The notes beneath the pieces are model-generated. The model was not told the origin of the DNA. It worked only from the letters and a program-made list of their open reading frames with translations, and searched no databases. From contig QQVE01000034.1 of assembly GCA_003389325.1 (NCBI GenBank), positions 62,001-126,000 on the forward strand: 64,000 bases of DNA. The letters run 5' to 3'. The DNA is from Planctomycetota bacterium (GTDB lineage Bacteria > Planctomycetota > Planctomycetia > Pirellulales > PALSA-1355). Both the position numbers and the translations under genes were made by a program. This document shows positions 31,625-39,631 of this stretch, piece after piece. The stretch's first letter is position 1, and each line of letters starts with the position of its first letter.

Positions 31625-31674
31625 TACAATACAGCACCATGAACGACACCGACATCGGGAACAAGATCCAATGA
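31625..31674 (+). promoter_or_regulatory. Putative -10 box and 11-codon leader ORF
   Basis: A TACAAT (31625-31630) is followed nine bases later by an ATG (31639) that opens an 11-codon frame, MNDTDIGNKIQ, whose TGA (31672-31674) overlaps the ATG of the zinc-ribbon gene at 31671. The ATGA overlap would allow translational coupling. Confidence 0.35.
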
Positions 31675-32393
31675 GCGTCAGCGCAAGCACCCTGCGCGAG
31701 CTTCATCGCATACACCGACAACTCAGCGATCTGCGCGAGCGGAAAGAACGAGGCCCAAAACTCATCAAGGCCCGCGAGGCCAACCTGGCACGGCTGGCCG
31801 ACGAGCTCGCCAAGCTCGAAGCCGAGCTGAAAGCCGCCCGCGTGCGCAGCGATCAAAAGCAGTTGCTGCTCAAGACCGGCGAGGACAAGATCGAAGGCCT
31901 CAAGGTCAAGCTGAACCAGGCCGCCAGCAATCGCGAGTATCAGGCCCTCAAAGAGCAGATCGCCGCGGATCAGATGGCCGGCAGCGTGCTGGCCGACGAG
32001 ATCCTCGAAGCGATGGAAAAGATCGACGAGCTGGCGGCCCACATCGCCGAGCAGCAAAAGAAGATCGCAGCCGCGAAGCAGGAAATCACCAAAGCTGAAG
32101 AGAGCGTTCGTGCCCAGGCCGGCGAGCTCGACCAGGAGATCAAACGCCTGGAGGGCGAGTTGCAGGCGGCCGAAAAGGACCTGCCGGCCGACTTTCGCGA
32201 GACCTACCAGCGGCTGGTCCGCTCCAAGGGCGAAGACGCCATGGCCGAAGCCCAGGGCGAATTCTGCGGCGGCTGCTACCAGCAACTCACGCCCAACAAC
32301 ATGGCCGAGCTGCACGGCTCGTTGGCCATCTTTTGTCGCAACTGCGGCCGCTTGTTGTACAGTCCCGAAGACCGCACGCCCGGGGCGGGTTGA
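31671..32393 (+). CDS. Coiled-coil protein with C4-type zinc ribbon
   Basis: Protein of 240 residues. Residues ~1-185 are almost entirely long charged coiled coil (LREARLADELAKLEAELK-type heptads). The C-terminus is a zinc ribbon with CxxC pairs in EFCGGCYQQL and IFCRNCGRLLY. This is the zf-RING_7/CdsZ-like family found widely in bacteria, thought to bind nucleic acid or ribosomes; a precise function is not established from sequence. It stands alone after the rpoD terminator, with a short overlapping leader frame upstream. Confidence 0.8.
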   Translation: MSVSASTLRELHRIHRQLSDLRERKERGPKLIKAREANLARLADELAKLEAELKAARVRSDQKQLLLKTGEDKIEGLKVKLNQAASNREYQALKEQIAADQMAGSVLADEILEAMEKIDELAAHIAEQQKKIAAAKQEITKAEESVRAQAGELDQEIKRLEGELQAAEKDLPADFRETYQRLVRSKGEDAMAEAQGEFCGGCYQQLTPNNMAELHGSLAIFCRNCGRLLYSPEDRTPGAG

Positions 32394-32398
32394 TTAAT

Positions 32399-32580
32399 CC
32401 GGTAAGGGGCGAAGTTACCTACGTCCATCATCGGCCGCAGCGCATCAAGGCGACCGATCCGAACGCCCCGGTGCACGAGTGCTCGTACGACAAGCTCGGC
32501 CGATTGACCGCGCCGAAGTCACAACGCGCGGCTCGGGCGGGGTCGGCGAGGCAATTCCACGCCCTGCGGTCTCTTGGAGC
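32399..32580 (+). pseudogene. RHS/YD-repeat protein remnant
   Basis: The plus frame beginning near 32399 reads RGEVTYVHHRPQRIK followed by ATDPNAPVHECSYDKLGRLT, a clear RHS/YD repeat (compare the usual TDPNG...YDxLGRLT). Beyond 32520 the frame keeps only a GSG-like trace and then degenerates. No start or ribosome site is present and it begins 6 bases after the zinc-ribbon gene stop. It is a leftover of a large RHS protein, a family that often carries polymorphic toxin tips. Confidence 0.6.
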
Positions 32581-32637
32581 CGGCACAATATCGCAGGGTA
32601 GCGGAATGTATGTTACATGAGGATTTCCTATGAACTG

Positions 32638-32731
32638 TTGTTTTTTGCCGGCGAGAAATAGATGCCCAATCAGAAACATCCGCCATGCTGAACTTTGGCG
32701 TTGTTCGCACTGGCTCCGCCGGCAAAAACAA
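32638..32731. repeat. MITE-like element with ~15-bp terminal inverted repeats
   Basis: TTGTTTTTTGCCGGCG (32638-32653) and CGCCGGCAAAAACAA (32717-32731) are inverted copies differing by one T, enclosing 63 bases with no coding capacity. No target-site duplication is obvious at the edges. Confidence 0.4.
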
Positions 32732-33332
32732 GAGTGGTGAGCAAATCGCCCAGCGGATTCTGGGCGAACATCTGCCCGTCTGGCCTTTAGCCTCCGAGTG
32801 CGAAACTGGAATCCATCTGTAGAGATTACCGGCAAGCACCCTGAACTGCCTTTGCCTATCGTGGCCCTTCAATCGGAATTCATGTTCTGTTTGACCGACT
32901 GCATGCGGCGCTGGTTTTTGGCGGCTATTGATTTACTAGAAGAATTGCGGGACGCGGCATTGAATGGTGCATCGACGGATACCTGCCGGATCAATCCGAT
33001 CTTAGGTCTCGGTTCGACAAACGATAGGGCCGACGAGGATGGCCTGAAGATCTACGATCAAATACCTGGTCCGGTCAAGTCGCCACTTGCCTTCTCGCCA
33101 GGCGCGGGAGAAGCAGGCGGGGTTTTGCGAAGCAAGCGACCGGGTTGTACGATAAGCTCCGAAAGCGTGACGGCGTGTTGCGTGAAACCGGCCTGCAAGG
33201 ACTGTGTGTGCAAGTTTTATCCCGGTACTAACCTTGGATATGGCGAGCCATATCGGAGAGAGGCCGACGCGGTATGGTATCTGTGCCCTGCAAGGTCAAA
33301 GGATAAGCAACGTCAAGAGGCGTCCATTCACA

Positions 33333-34367
33333 ATGCGTTCTCGCGCGTCAGGACAGCATCCGAGAATCGTCGTGTCACACTCTTCTCAGACTCCACTAGT
33401 CGTTCGACGACGATTTCGTTGGAGGTACAGTCTCCGTATGGTCGCCATACTCGTGACGGTGGTTGCTGCCTGCGCGGGTGCAGTAGTGGGTGTGCTACGG
33501 CCGTATCAGCGCGAAAAAGCTCTTCGACAAGAAATCTCTCGCCTGGGTGGTACGACCGTAACAAGATATGTCGGCCCGGAATGGCTTCGTGAGTATGCAG
33601 GGGACGAATTCCAGGTGACTATCCAAGCTGTCTTGATTCCAAGGGCCTCGGAATGTCCGAACGGGAGCGCGTTCCTGCAACGCCTAGGAGGGTTGGATTA
33701 CCTGGAAGAAATTGTGATCGCGGGAGCGGATCTTCGCGACAAGGATCTCATCTCTTTGCGTGACATGGACGCCCTACGCACTCTGCAACTTTACGAGGTG
33801 CCCGTTGGCAACGAGGGAATGGCGCATCTGCGGCATCTTCGACGCTTGCGCGTACTGGACGTGACGGGAACACGCCTGACTGACGGAGGCTTGGCCTACC
33901 TGGGAGAGATGCGAGGCCTGTCACATCTCTGGCTAGACCGCACGGCAGTCACCTGCGCTGGCCTTGAGCACCTACGCGATCTGAAGAATCTCGAACTGCT
34001 GAGCCTCTCAGAAACGAAGTTGACTGACGATCCCGCCGAAAGCTTGCTAGCACTTGACAGCCTCCGGAAGCTCGAGTTCCTTGGGACCTCGATCGGCGAC
34101 AACGCACTGCGCTCACTACAGGGCCTCGACGGCTTGCAGGAGTTGGGTCTTGCCAAGACCAGCGTGACTGACGAGGGCCTCGTTTTCGTACAGAAGATGC
34201 AGCGCCTGACCGAGCTTGACTTGATGAAGACGGCCATCACCGATCAGGGGCTAGAACACCTGAAGCCGCTGAAGAACTTGAAGCACCTCGAGCTCCATGG
34301 GACGAAGGTGACAGAATCCGCGAAGCGACAACTCAAGAGTGACCTGCCGGAACTTAGCATCGAGTGA
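33333..34367 (+). CDS. Leucine-rich repeat protein with N-terminal membrane anchor
   Basis: Protein of 344 residues from the ATG at 33333. An Arg-rich stretch (VVRRRFRWRYSLR) precedes one membrane segment (MVAILVTVVAACAGAVVGVL), an arrangement common in planctomycete surface proteins. From ~110 on there are about eight leucine-rich repeats of the bacterial/cysteine-containing type, e.g. LRVLDVTGTRLTDGGLAYL, LELLSLSETKLTDDPAESL, LQELGLAKTSVTDEGLVFV and LTELDLMKTAITDQGLEHL. Such domains bind other proteins; the partner is unknown. The frame is open upstream to 33204 but lacks a better start. Confidence 0.85.
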   Translation: MRSRASGQHPRIVVSHSSQTPLVVRRRFRWRYSLRMVAILVTVVAACAGAVVGVLRPYQREKALRQEISRLGGTTVTRYVGPEWLREYAGDEFQVTIQAVLIPRASECPNGSAFLQRLGGLDYLEEIVIAGADLRDKDLISLRDMDALRTLQLYEVPVGNEGMAHLRHLRRLRVLDVTGTRLTDGGLAYLGEMRGLSHLWLDRTAVTCAGLEHLRDLKNLELLSLSETKLTDDPAESLLALDSLRKLEFLGTSIGDNALRSLQGLDGLQELGLAKTSVTDEGLVFVQKMQRLTELDLMKTAITDQGLEHLKPLKNLKHLELHGTKVTESAKRQLKSDLPELSIE

Positions 34368-34512
34368 GGAACTTGCTCTCTTCGGGGACTGGATGGACAT
34401 ATTGTCTGCGTAGGTAGCGACGCGGCTTGACTGGATCTGTTCTCGGCCCGGAATCCGGATGCGGATATGTGCAGTAGGGCGAGCACGACACAACATGTCG
34501 GAGCAGGCAAGC

Positions 34513-34761
34513 ATGAAGCTTGAAATCGCCTCTCATTGCTGGCACTACGCTCCGCAGTTCACGTACCAGCTTGGCTCGCTCGTGCTGTTTTCGCCACGAC
34601 TCGCAGACCTCTCGATGACGGTGTGGTATTGTCCGGAGGACTCGGCGACACAAGCGGTCGTCAAATACTTCGCAAACCAGAAAGTGCCGGGCATCACCTG
34701 GCTTTTCCTTCGGCTACCGAGCGAGCAACTTTTTTCCTTGGACCCCGATCAAACAGTTTAG
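34513..34761 (+). pseudogene. Glycosyltransferase-like gene, N-terminal fragment
   Basis: An 82-codon frame starting MKLEIASHCWHYAPQFTYQL and continuing through TVWYCPEDSATQAVV and YFANQKVPGITW to PSEQLF, then ending in unrelated residues and a stop. It looks like the first third of a family 2-type glycosyltransferase. The segment encoding YFANQKVPGITW...PSEQLF occurs again 1114 bases downstream, where the protein continues to a DxD-like motif. Confidence 0.55.
34664..34733 (+). repeat. Direct repeat copy 1 (glycosyltransferase segment)
   Basis: Seventy bases here match 35778-35847 at about 63 positions by eye, in the same reading frame and orientation. The two copies bracket two small genes. 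Confidence 0.85.
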
Positions 34762-34777
34762 CGGCGTGCCGTTGTAA

Positions 34778-35263
34778 ATGAGAAAGACTTCGCGCATCGT
34801 CCTGGTGACCATTGCTCTCGTCCTCGCCATAGCATTGACTTGGCGATTGCATTCACGTCGCGTGGTTCAACTCGCGGACGAAAGGCAGATTGCGGCAGTA
34901 GTCTCTGAGGGCTTTCGAAACGCGGAGTCGGCGCAAATCACTATGTACGATCAACAGGAAGTTGTTGCCCAGGTCGAACTGAGTGACAGGGTGCTACTGC
35001 GCGATCTAGGGAAATCGTTTAAGGTAGTCTCGGGGCCTATCGACACCGACCCAGCTATCAGTATCGTGTACCAAGTCGACATCTATGGCACCACGATCGT
35101 TCGAGCCTACATAGCCGGTGATTACCTAACTTGGGCGTCGAGCGGAACCTCTTCGAGGCCAGTCAAGATCGATCCGATGTGGTGCGGTCGTCTCAAGTCG
35201 CTGTGTCAGGCGGGCGGGTCCGCTCGCGCCGAGATCGTGTCTCCCGGAGCAAACAACAAGTAG
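34778..35263 (+). CDS. Small membrane-anchored protein of unknown function
   Basis: 161 residues: an N-terminal basic stretch and one membrane segment (IVLVTIALVLAIALTWRL), then a ~120-residue soluble domain of mixed alpha/beta character (ITMYDQQEVVAQVELSDRVLL; ISIVYQVDIYGTTIVRAYIA). I do not recognise the family. It lies inside the segment bracketed by the two glycosyltransferase fragments, together with the next gene, and its codon use is less GC-biased than the core genes. It could be an orphan immunity-type protein, but that is only inference from the RHS-remnant context. Confidence 0.55.
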   Translation: MRKTSRIVLVTIALVLAIALTWRLHSRRVVQLADERQIAAVVSEGFRNAESAQITMYDQQEVVAQVELSDRVLLRDLGKSFKVVSGPIDTDPAISIVYQVDIYGTTIVRAYIAGDYLTWASSGTSSRPVKIDPMWCGRLKSLCQAGGSARAEIVSPGANNK

Positions 35264-35283
35264 GAGCACGAGTGAGTTGAACG

Positions 35284-35712
35284 ATGGCTGCACGACTTCG
35301 ATACAGCCTGGCCGTCGCACTAGTTGTCGCACTGGTCGTTGTGACATGCACTGCCATGGTGCTCGGGTTTCTGTGGTTGACCTTCCGCAGAACGGTGGTC
35401 CCGATTGGAACGCTTCCGGTAGATGGCGAACTGCTCATCATCATCGAAATAGTACACGACGATTTTGGCTTCGTTTGCGCCCGGGTCGCGCGGGTAGACG
35501 GCAAGCCAACTGGAGCAGAGATTGACAGTGGTATGCTTATGGTTCCAAGAGATCCATACGCGCTTCGGTTGGAACAGTTTCGAGTTGATGTGCGAGAAGG
35601 AAAGGCATTGCTCTATTTCAACGACGGCAACGATGACGAGCTGGTCGCCGAGTATGGCATTACCGCAAAGATGTGGCGAACCCCATACAACCAATGGGGC
35701 GGTGGAGAGTAG
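35284..35712 (+). CDS. Small membrane-anchored protein of unknown function
   Basis: 142 residues: an N-terminal membrane segment (LAVALVVALVVVTCTAMVLGFLWL) followed by a ~100-residue beta-rich domain (DGELLIIIEIVHDDFGFVCARVARVDG; VREGKALLYFNDGNDDELVAEYG). No family recognised. It is 20 bases after the previous small anchored gene and probably shares its transcript. Both are bracketed by the split glycosyltransferase fragments. Confidence 0.55.
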   Translation: MAARLRYSLAVALVVALVVVTCTAMVLGFLWLTFRRTVVPIGTLPVDGELLIIIEIVHDDFGFVCARVARVDGKPTGAEIDSGMLMVPRDPYALRLEQFRVDVREGKALLYFNDGNDDELVAEYGITAKMWRTPYNQWGGGE

Positions 35713-35763
35713 GTGGGCGGTGTGCGGAGTGTGTTCACCAGAGCCCTCTTGGGGATCACTCGT

Positions 35764-35945
35764 CGTGAAGGTCATCGAATACTTCGCAAACCAGAAAGTG
35801 CCGGGCATCACGTGGCGCTTCCGGCCGCTACCGAGCGAGCAACTCTTCCGCCGCGCCATCCATTCCGCGCTGGAAACCACGGCCGACTGGATCTGGTTCG
35901 CCGACGCCGACATGTGTTTTCGCGAGCGTTGCCTCGACTATTTGA
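35764..35945 (+). pseudogene. Glycosyltransferase-like gene, central fragment with DxD-like motif
   Basis: The plus frame reads YFANQKVPGITWRFRPL, PSEQLFRRAIHSALETTADW and IWFADADMCFRERCLDYLSV, then turns into basic low-complexity sequence. The ADAD motif after a hydrophobic strand is what a family 2-type glycosyltransferase uses to bind the metal-nucleotide. It has no start codon of its own and no C-terminal half, so it is a fragment. Its first ~70 bases duplicate those at 34664-34733. Confidence 0.55.
35778..35847 (+). repeat. Direct repeat copy 2 (glycosyltransferase segment)
   Basis: Second copy of the ~70-bp direct repeat at 34664-34733, offset by 1114 bases. Confidence 0.85.
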
Positions 35946-36044
35946 GCGTGACCTCGCCGTCTCGGAAGCGCCGTCGCCGTTGGCTCCCGGCTAAACGGTG
36001 GGAAGACGCCGAACGAACGGTAACCAGTGCCCGCATTTTCACGG

Positions 36045-36073
36045 TTTACACGTTCCGGCAATTGAGTCACAAT
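36045..36073 (+). promoter_or_regulatory. Sigma-70-type promoter of greA
   Basis: TTTACA (36045-36050), exactly 17 bases, then CACAAT (36068-36073). Transcription would start near 36080, just before a terminator-like hairpin and 67 bases before greA. Confidence 0.55.
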
Positions 36074-36085
36074 GCGCCCTTAGTT

Positions 36086-36116
36086 GGTCTCCCCGGCGGG
36101 GGAGGCCCTTTTTTTT
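36086..36116 (+). terminator. Terminator-like hairpin in the greA leader
   Basis: GGTCTCCCC (36086-36094) pairs with GGGGAGGCC (36099-36107) over 9 bp including one G-T, with a four-base loop and a run of eight T (36109-36116). It begins about six bases after the predicted greA transcription start and ends 30 bases before the greA ATG, so it could end most greA transcripts early. Confidence 0.75.
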
Positions 36117-36146
36117 CGCCTCGACGCAACTTTTCGAGTGGCTGCC

Positions 36147-36626
36147 ATGTCTGAAATGATTCCCATGACCCGAGTCGGGTACGAGAAGATCAAGTCGGAA
36201 CTCGAACACCTGGAACAAGTGGAGATGCCTGCCCTCTCGGCCCGGGTGGCGGCGGCGCGCAGCGAAGGCGATCTGAGCGAGAACGCCGAGTACCACGGGG
36301 CGCGCGAGTCGCAGGGGATGCTGCAGGCGAAAATCAACCTGCTGCGCGACAAGCTGGCCCGGGCCAGCCTGGTCGATCCGTCGAAGCTGCCCAAGGACGA
36401 GGTCGTGTTCGGAGCCACGGTCGTGGTGAAGGATCTCGACTTCGACGACGAGGAGACGTTCGTGCTGGTCGGTGCCGGCGAAGAAGACTACGACGCCGGC
36501 AAGATCCTGGTCACCAGCCCCCTGGCCCAAGGACTGATGGGCAAGAAGCCGGGCGACAAGGTCGAGATTCCCGTGCCCAAGGGCACGATGAAGTTCGAAA
36601 TTCTCGCGATTCGCTTCGACGACTAG
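36147..36626 (+). CDS. greA: Transcription elongation factor GreA
   Basis: GreA rescues backtracked RNA polymerase by stimulating transcript cleavage. The 159-residue protein has the N-terminal coiled coil with the acidic-tip region [19 protein letters not shown] and the C-terminal FKBP-like domain ([35 protein letters not shown] block [18 protein letters not shown]). ATG 36147 is used because the upstream open frame runs through a terminator hairpin. There is no strong ribosome site. Confidence 0.96.
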   Translation: MSEMIPMTRVGYEKIKSELEHLEQVEMPALSARVAAARSEGDLSENAEYHGARESQGMLQAKINLLRDKLARASLVDPSKLPKDEVVFGATVVVKDLDFDDEETFVLVGAGEEDYDAGKILVTSPLAQGLMGKKPGDKVEIPVPKGTMKFEILAIRFDD

Positions 36627-36643
36627 CACGCGGGCAAGCGCCG

Positions 36644-36943
36644 TCAACGCGCCAGGGCGGCTTTGATGCGGGCCGCGAGCTCGGCCGCCGCGATCTGGCG
36701 GACCAAGAAGCGTTTCTGCGGCGACGTCGCTCCGCTCACCAGTTCGATCTGGCTCTTGCGCAGCGACAGCCTCTCGGCCAGCAGCGCGATGATCGCCTTG
36801 TTGGCCTTGCCCTTCTCGGGCGTCTGCGTGACCGAGACGTGCAGGCTGCCATTGGCGGCGGCTTTGAGCTCATTGCGTCGCCCTCCGGCGCGGGCTTGCA
36901 CCGGTAGTAGCGCCCCCTCGGCGTGGCTCTCGAGCGCAATCAC
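36644..36943 (-). CDS. DUF167/YggU-family protein
   Basis: Small cytosolic protein of 99 residues of the DUF167 (YggU) family: ALLPVQARAGGRRNELKAA, VSVTQTPEKGKANKAIIALLAERL and IELVSGATSPQKRFLV are the conserved blocks. Biochemical role is unknown. The GTG start at 36943 overlaps the TGA of yggS by 4 bases (GTGA), so it is the last gene of a three-gene translationally coupled operon. Confidence 0.92.
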   Translation of the reverse strand: MIALESHAEGALLPVQARAGGRRNELKAAANGSLHVSVTQTPEKGKANKAIIALLAERLSLRKSQIELVSGATSPQKRFLVRQIAAAELAARIKAALAR

Positions 36944-37647
36944 GCGTCGACTCCCTCGAACAGAATCGATCCCAGCCGCACGATCGTGGCCCCTTCCTCG
37001 ACGGCTTGCTCGAAATCGCCACTCATGCCCATCGAAAGTTCGGCCAGCGAGACGCCCGGCGGGGCGGCCGCCGCGAGTCGATCGCGCAGTTGCCGCAGAG
37101 CGGCGAAATCCGCCCGCGCCCCCTCGGCGTCGCCCTCGCGGGCGGCCATGCCCATCAAGCCGCGGACGCGTACTTGCTTGAGCTGACCTGCTTGCTGCAC
37201 CAGCGTCCCGACCTCGTCGACGGGCAAACCCGTCTTGCTGGCGTCGCCCGAGACGTTCACTTCTAACAGCACGTCGACCGGGTGGCCCTGGCGCGCCGCT
37301 TCGTCGTCGAGGGCTTGCAGCAGCCGCGGGCTGTCGACCGATTGCATCAGGTGCACCAGCGGCAGCGTGCGGCGCACCTTGTTGCGCTGCAAGTGCCCGA
37401 TCATGTGCCAGCGCACCGGGCGCTGGGCGAGCGCCGCGGCCTTGCTCCAAAGATCCTGCGGGCGACTCTCACCCAGGTCCATGCAGCCGGCCTCGATCGC
37501 GGCAGCCGTCACGTCCAACGAAACGTACTTGGTGATCGCTACCAGCGTGACCTCATTGGGCGCACGACCGGCGCGGGCGGCGGCGGCGGCGATACGCTCG
37601 CGGACCTGCCGCACGTTTTCCGCGATGCGCCCAGCCGCGGCGTTCAT
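36940..37647 (-). CDS. YggS-family PLP homeostasis protein
   Basis: Pyridoxal-phosphate-binding protein of 235 residues (YggS/PROSC/YBL036C family) that controls free PLP; it has no known catalytic reaction. Seen: VTLVAITKYVSLDVTAAAIE with the PLP Lys in AITKY, DLGESRPQDLWSKA, WHMIGHLQRNK, VDVLLEVNVSGDASKTG, VRGLMGMAAREGD, ELSMGMSGDFEQAVEEG and RLGSILFEG. Its ATG overlaps the TGA of the upstream 645-residue gene by 4 bases. Confidence 0.94.
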   Translation of the reverse strand: MNAAAGRIAENVRQVRERIAAAAARAGRAPNEVTLVAITKYVSLDVTAAAIEAGCMDLGESRPQDLWSKAAALAQRPVRWHMIGHLQRNKVRRTLPLVHLMQSVDSPRLLQALDDEAARQGHPVDVLLEVNVSGDASKTGLPVDEVGTLVQQAGQLKQVRVRGLMGMAAREGDAEGARADFAALRQLRDRLAAAAPPGVSLAELSMGMSGDFEQAVEEGATIVRLGSILFEGVDA

Positions 37648-39581
37648 CCCTCGATTTCCAGCAGGGCGTCGACTTGGCCGCCTGCGCCGAAGCGCCCGAT
37701 GAGCAGCTCGTTGAGCAGGTTCTTGCCCAGCACGGTGCGGATCGTGGCCGCGGACAACGAACGGTAGAGCAGCCACTGCGAGCGCCCGATCTGCACGCGA
37801 TAGCCCACGGCCTCGTCGCGCGGCACGGCCACGCGGTCCTGCCCGACGGTCAATTGCCGCCAGGTGACCTCGTCGCGCATGCGGCGGCGGTTCAGGTCGA
37901 CAAACAGCGGCGCGAACAGCCGGCAACCGACGGCCTCTTGCGTGAGCTCGAGCCTGCCGTCTCGCATTTCCAGCGAGCCGCTGGTCGGTCCGCAACGCCA
38001 TTCGCCCAGCGCCAGGGGCAGCACCCGAGCGCGAACCTCCTTGGGCCCCTCGATCGTGCCCTCGCGCGTCTCCTGTTCGCCCAGGAAGCTGACGTCTTGG
38101 CCGAGCGGCAAGGCGGCGCGGTATTCGAACTTGCCGGGTCGCACGCCCAGCACGGCGTCGGCGAGAAACAGGAAGCCGTCTTCCCGACCCAGCGCCATCA
38201 GCCGCTGCACGGTGATGTCTTCAGACAACCGCAACTCGAGCTCGAGGTACTCGATATCGTCGTCCGACTCCCAACAGATCTGCTCCCACGGCTGCCGCGC
38301 CGTGAGGGTTTGGCCGTCGAACCGCACCTCGAGTTCCGCGGGCCCCGACCACAGACATTGCTTGCCGAGGGTCAATTCGGTGAACAACTGCGACTGGGCA
38401 TAGTTGACCGCCAATTGCGGCGAGCGCCGCTGCCAGTTCGCCCGCAGTACGGCCAACCCGCCGCTTTCCAGCTCGAAGCTCGTGCGCGGGGCGCGGCGAC
38501 GTGCCGTGTCGGCTCCCTTGCCTCCCTCGATCACCAATTGCGCGAGCCGGCGGGTCTTTGCATGATCGAGCTCGCCGATGGCAGCCTTCAACAGTTGTGG
38601 CATCCAGCGCGGCGAATCCGACTCGGTGAACACCTGCCGCCGGTCGGGACGCGTCAAGCGCAGGGCATGCTCCACCAGCCGAGCGTATTCGCGCAGCGTG
38701 CTGTCGTCCCACGGCGAGCGCCGCATCAGGTGGCTGACCACCCGCGTGCGCGTCCAGCAGGCCACCAGCGCCCGCAGCTCTTCGAGGCGGCTGCCGTGCA
38801 CCAGCGGCTCGCGATCGGCCGCCGGCGAAGCACAACGGTCGAGCGCCCGGTGAGCGGCATCGACCAGGCGCTCGCTTTCGGCCACCTCGGGAAACAGGTA
38901 GGCACACATCGTGGGCAACTCGACGTGCAGCAGCGACTCGGCCAGTGGATCGTCGGGCCGGGCCTCCGCGCTGGCGAGCGTCACCAGCCGGCCATACAGT
39001 TGCCACCACGTATGCTCGCCGACGTGCTCGCTCAACTCCGGCAGCGCCCAGCACCAGGCCAGGCACTCCAGGGCGAATCCGAAGTCGGCCGGGGCCACGT
39101 CGGCGCGGCTCAGCCAGCAGACCACCGCGTTGTCGAGCCCCGCCGTGTCGCGATCGGCTGCGCGCGGGCGGCGCACCAGGTCGATCACCTTCTCGGCTTC
39201 GTCGATCGGGGTCTCAGCGGGCAATGCCCAGAACAGCGCCGGGTGCCGGCCTTTGAACAGCTTGGCCAGCGGACGTACGCGGCGCTTGGCCAGGTGTCTA
39301 CACCAGCTTTCCCAGCCGCGCTCATCCTCGCCCTGGTAACCTGTGCGGATGCGTCGCGGGGCTGTGGCGCTCCAGGGGCCGCCGGGCCCGGAGGTGAGGA
39401 CCGCTCGATTCTTCCTGGAACGCTTGGCCGAAGTGGTTGTGCTTGCCATGTCGTGTGCTGCGAGCTGGCTGCCGCGGAGAACCGAAGCGTGGGTTCTGCC
39501 TCGCCTCCGGTGCCAGACACCTCCTTGCTGGTTGGACGAATTGCGATCAGCGGCTATCTTAACAATCAGAGGCCGTTTCAT
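37644..39581 (-). CDS. Large protein with weak heparinase II/III-like features
   Basis: 645 residues. The ATG at 39581 has a GAGGGG ribosome site 6 bases upstream and is preferred over ATG 39449, which has none. The N-terminal ~60 residues are basic and low complexity. Residues ~80-370 are helical (LAKLFKGRHPALFWALPAE; CWALPELSEHVGEHTWWQL). Residues ~380-640 are beta-rich, with ELESGGLAVLRANWQRRSPQ resembling the start of the heparinase II/III beta domain. I see no catalytic His/Tyr signature of the lyases and no signal peptide. First gene of the operon with yggS and the DUF167 gene. Function unassigned. Confidence 0.6.
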   Translation of the reverse strand: MKRPLIVKIAADRNSSNQQGGVWHRRRGRTHASVLRGSQLAAHDMASTTTSAKRSRKNRAVLTSGPGGPWSATAPRRIRTGYQGEDERGWESWCRHLAKRRVRPLAKLFKGRHPALFWALPAETPIDEAEKVIDLVRRPRAADRDTAGLDNAVVCWLSRADVAPADFGFALECLAWCWALPELSEHVGEHTWWQLYGRLVTLASAEARPDDPLAESLLHVELPTMCAYLFPEVAESERLVDAAHRALDRCASPAADREPLVHGSRLEELRALVACWTRTRVVSHLMRRSPWDDSTLREYARLVEHALRLTRPDRRQVFTESDSPRWMPQLLKAAIGELDHAKTRRLAQLVIEGGKGADTARRRAPRTSFELESGGLAVLRANWQRRSPQLAVNYAQSQLFTELTLGKQCLWSGPAELEVRFDGQTLTARQPWEQICWESDDDIEYLELELRLSEDITVQRLMALGREDGFLFLADAVLGVRPGKFEYRAALPLGQDVSFLGEQETREGTIEGPKEVRARVLPLALGEWRCGPTSGSLEMRDGRLELTQEAVGCRLFAPLFVDLNRRRMRDEVTWRQLTVGQDRVAVPRDEAVGYRVQIGRSQWLLYRSLSAATIRTVLGKNLLNELLIGRFGAGGQVDALLEIEG

Positions 39582-39631
39582 CTTGTCCCCTCGCCGATTT
39601 TTGTCGGCATCCTGGCCCGCGAGAGCTTCTC

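Larger units (their letters stand above)
32394..33332. other. Gene-poor, decayed region
   Basis: About 940 bases with no intact gene I can support. It holds an RHS-repeat remnant at its start and a MITE-like inverted repeat at 32638-32731. Base composition is visibly lower in GC than the flanking core genes. Open frames on both strands (for instance 32798-33592 on plus) overlap the LRR gene and show no domain. Confidence 0.6.

Noticed and set aside
32798..33592. 264-codon plus frame before the LRR gene
   Set aside because: No domain, Cys/Arg-rich low-complexity, and it overlaps the better supported LRR gene in another frame.
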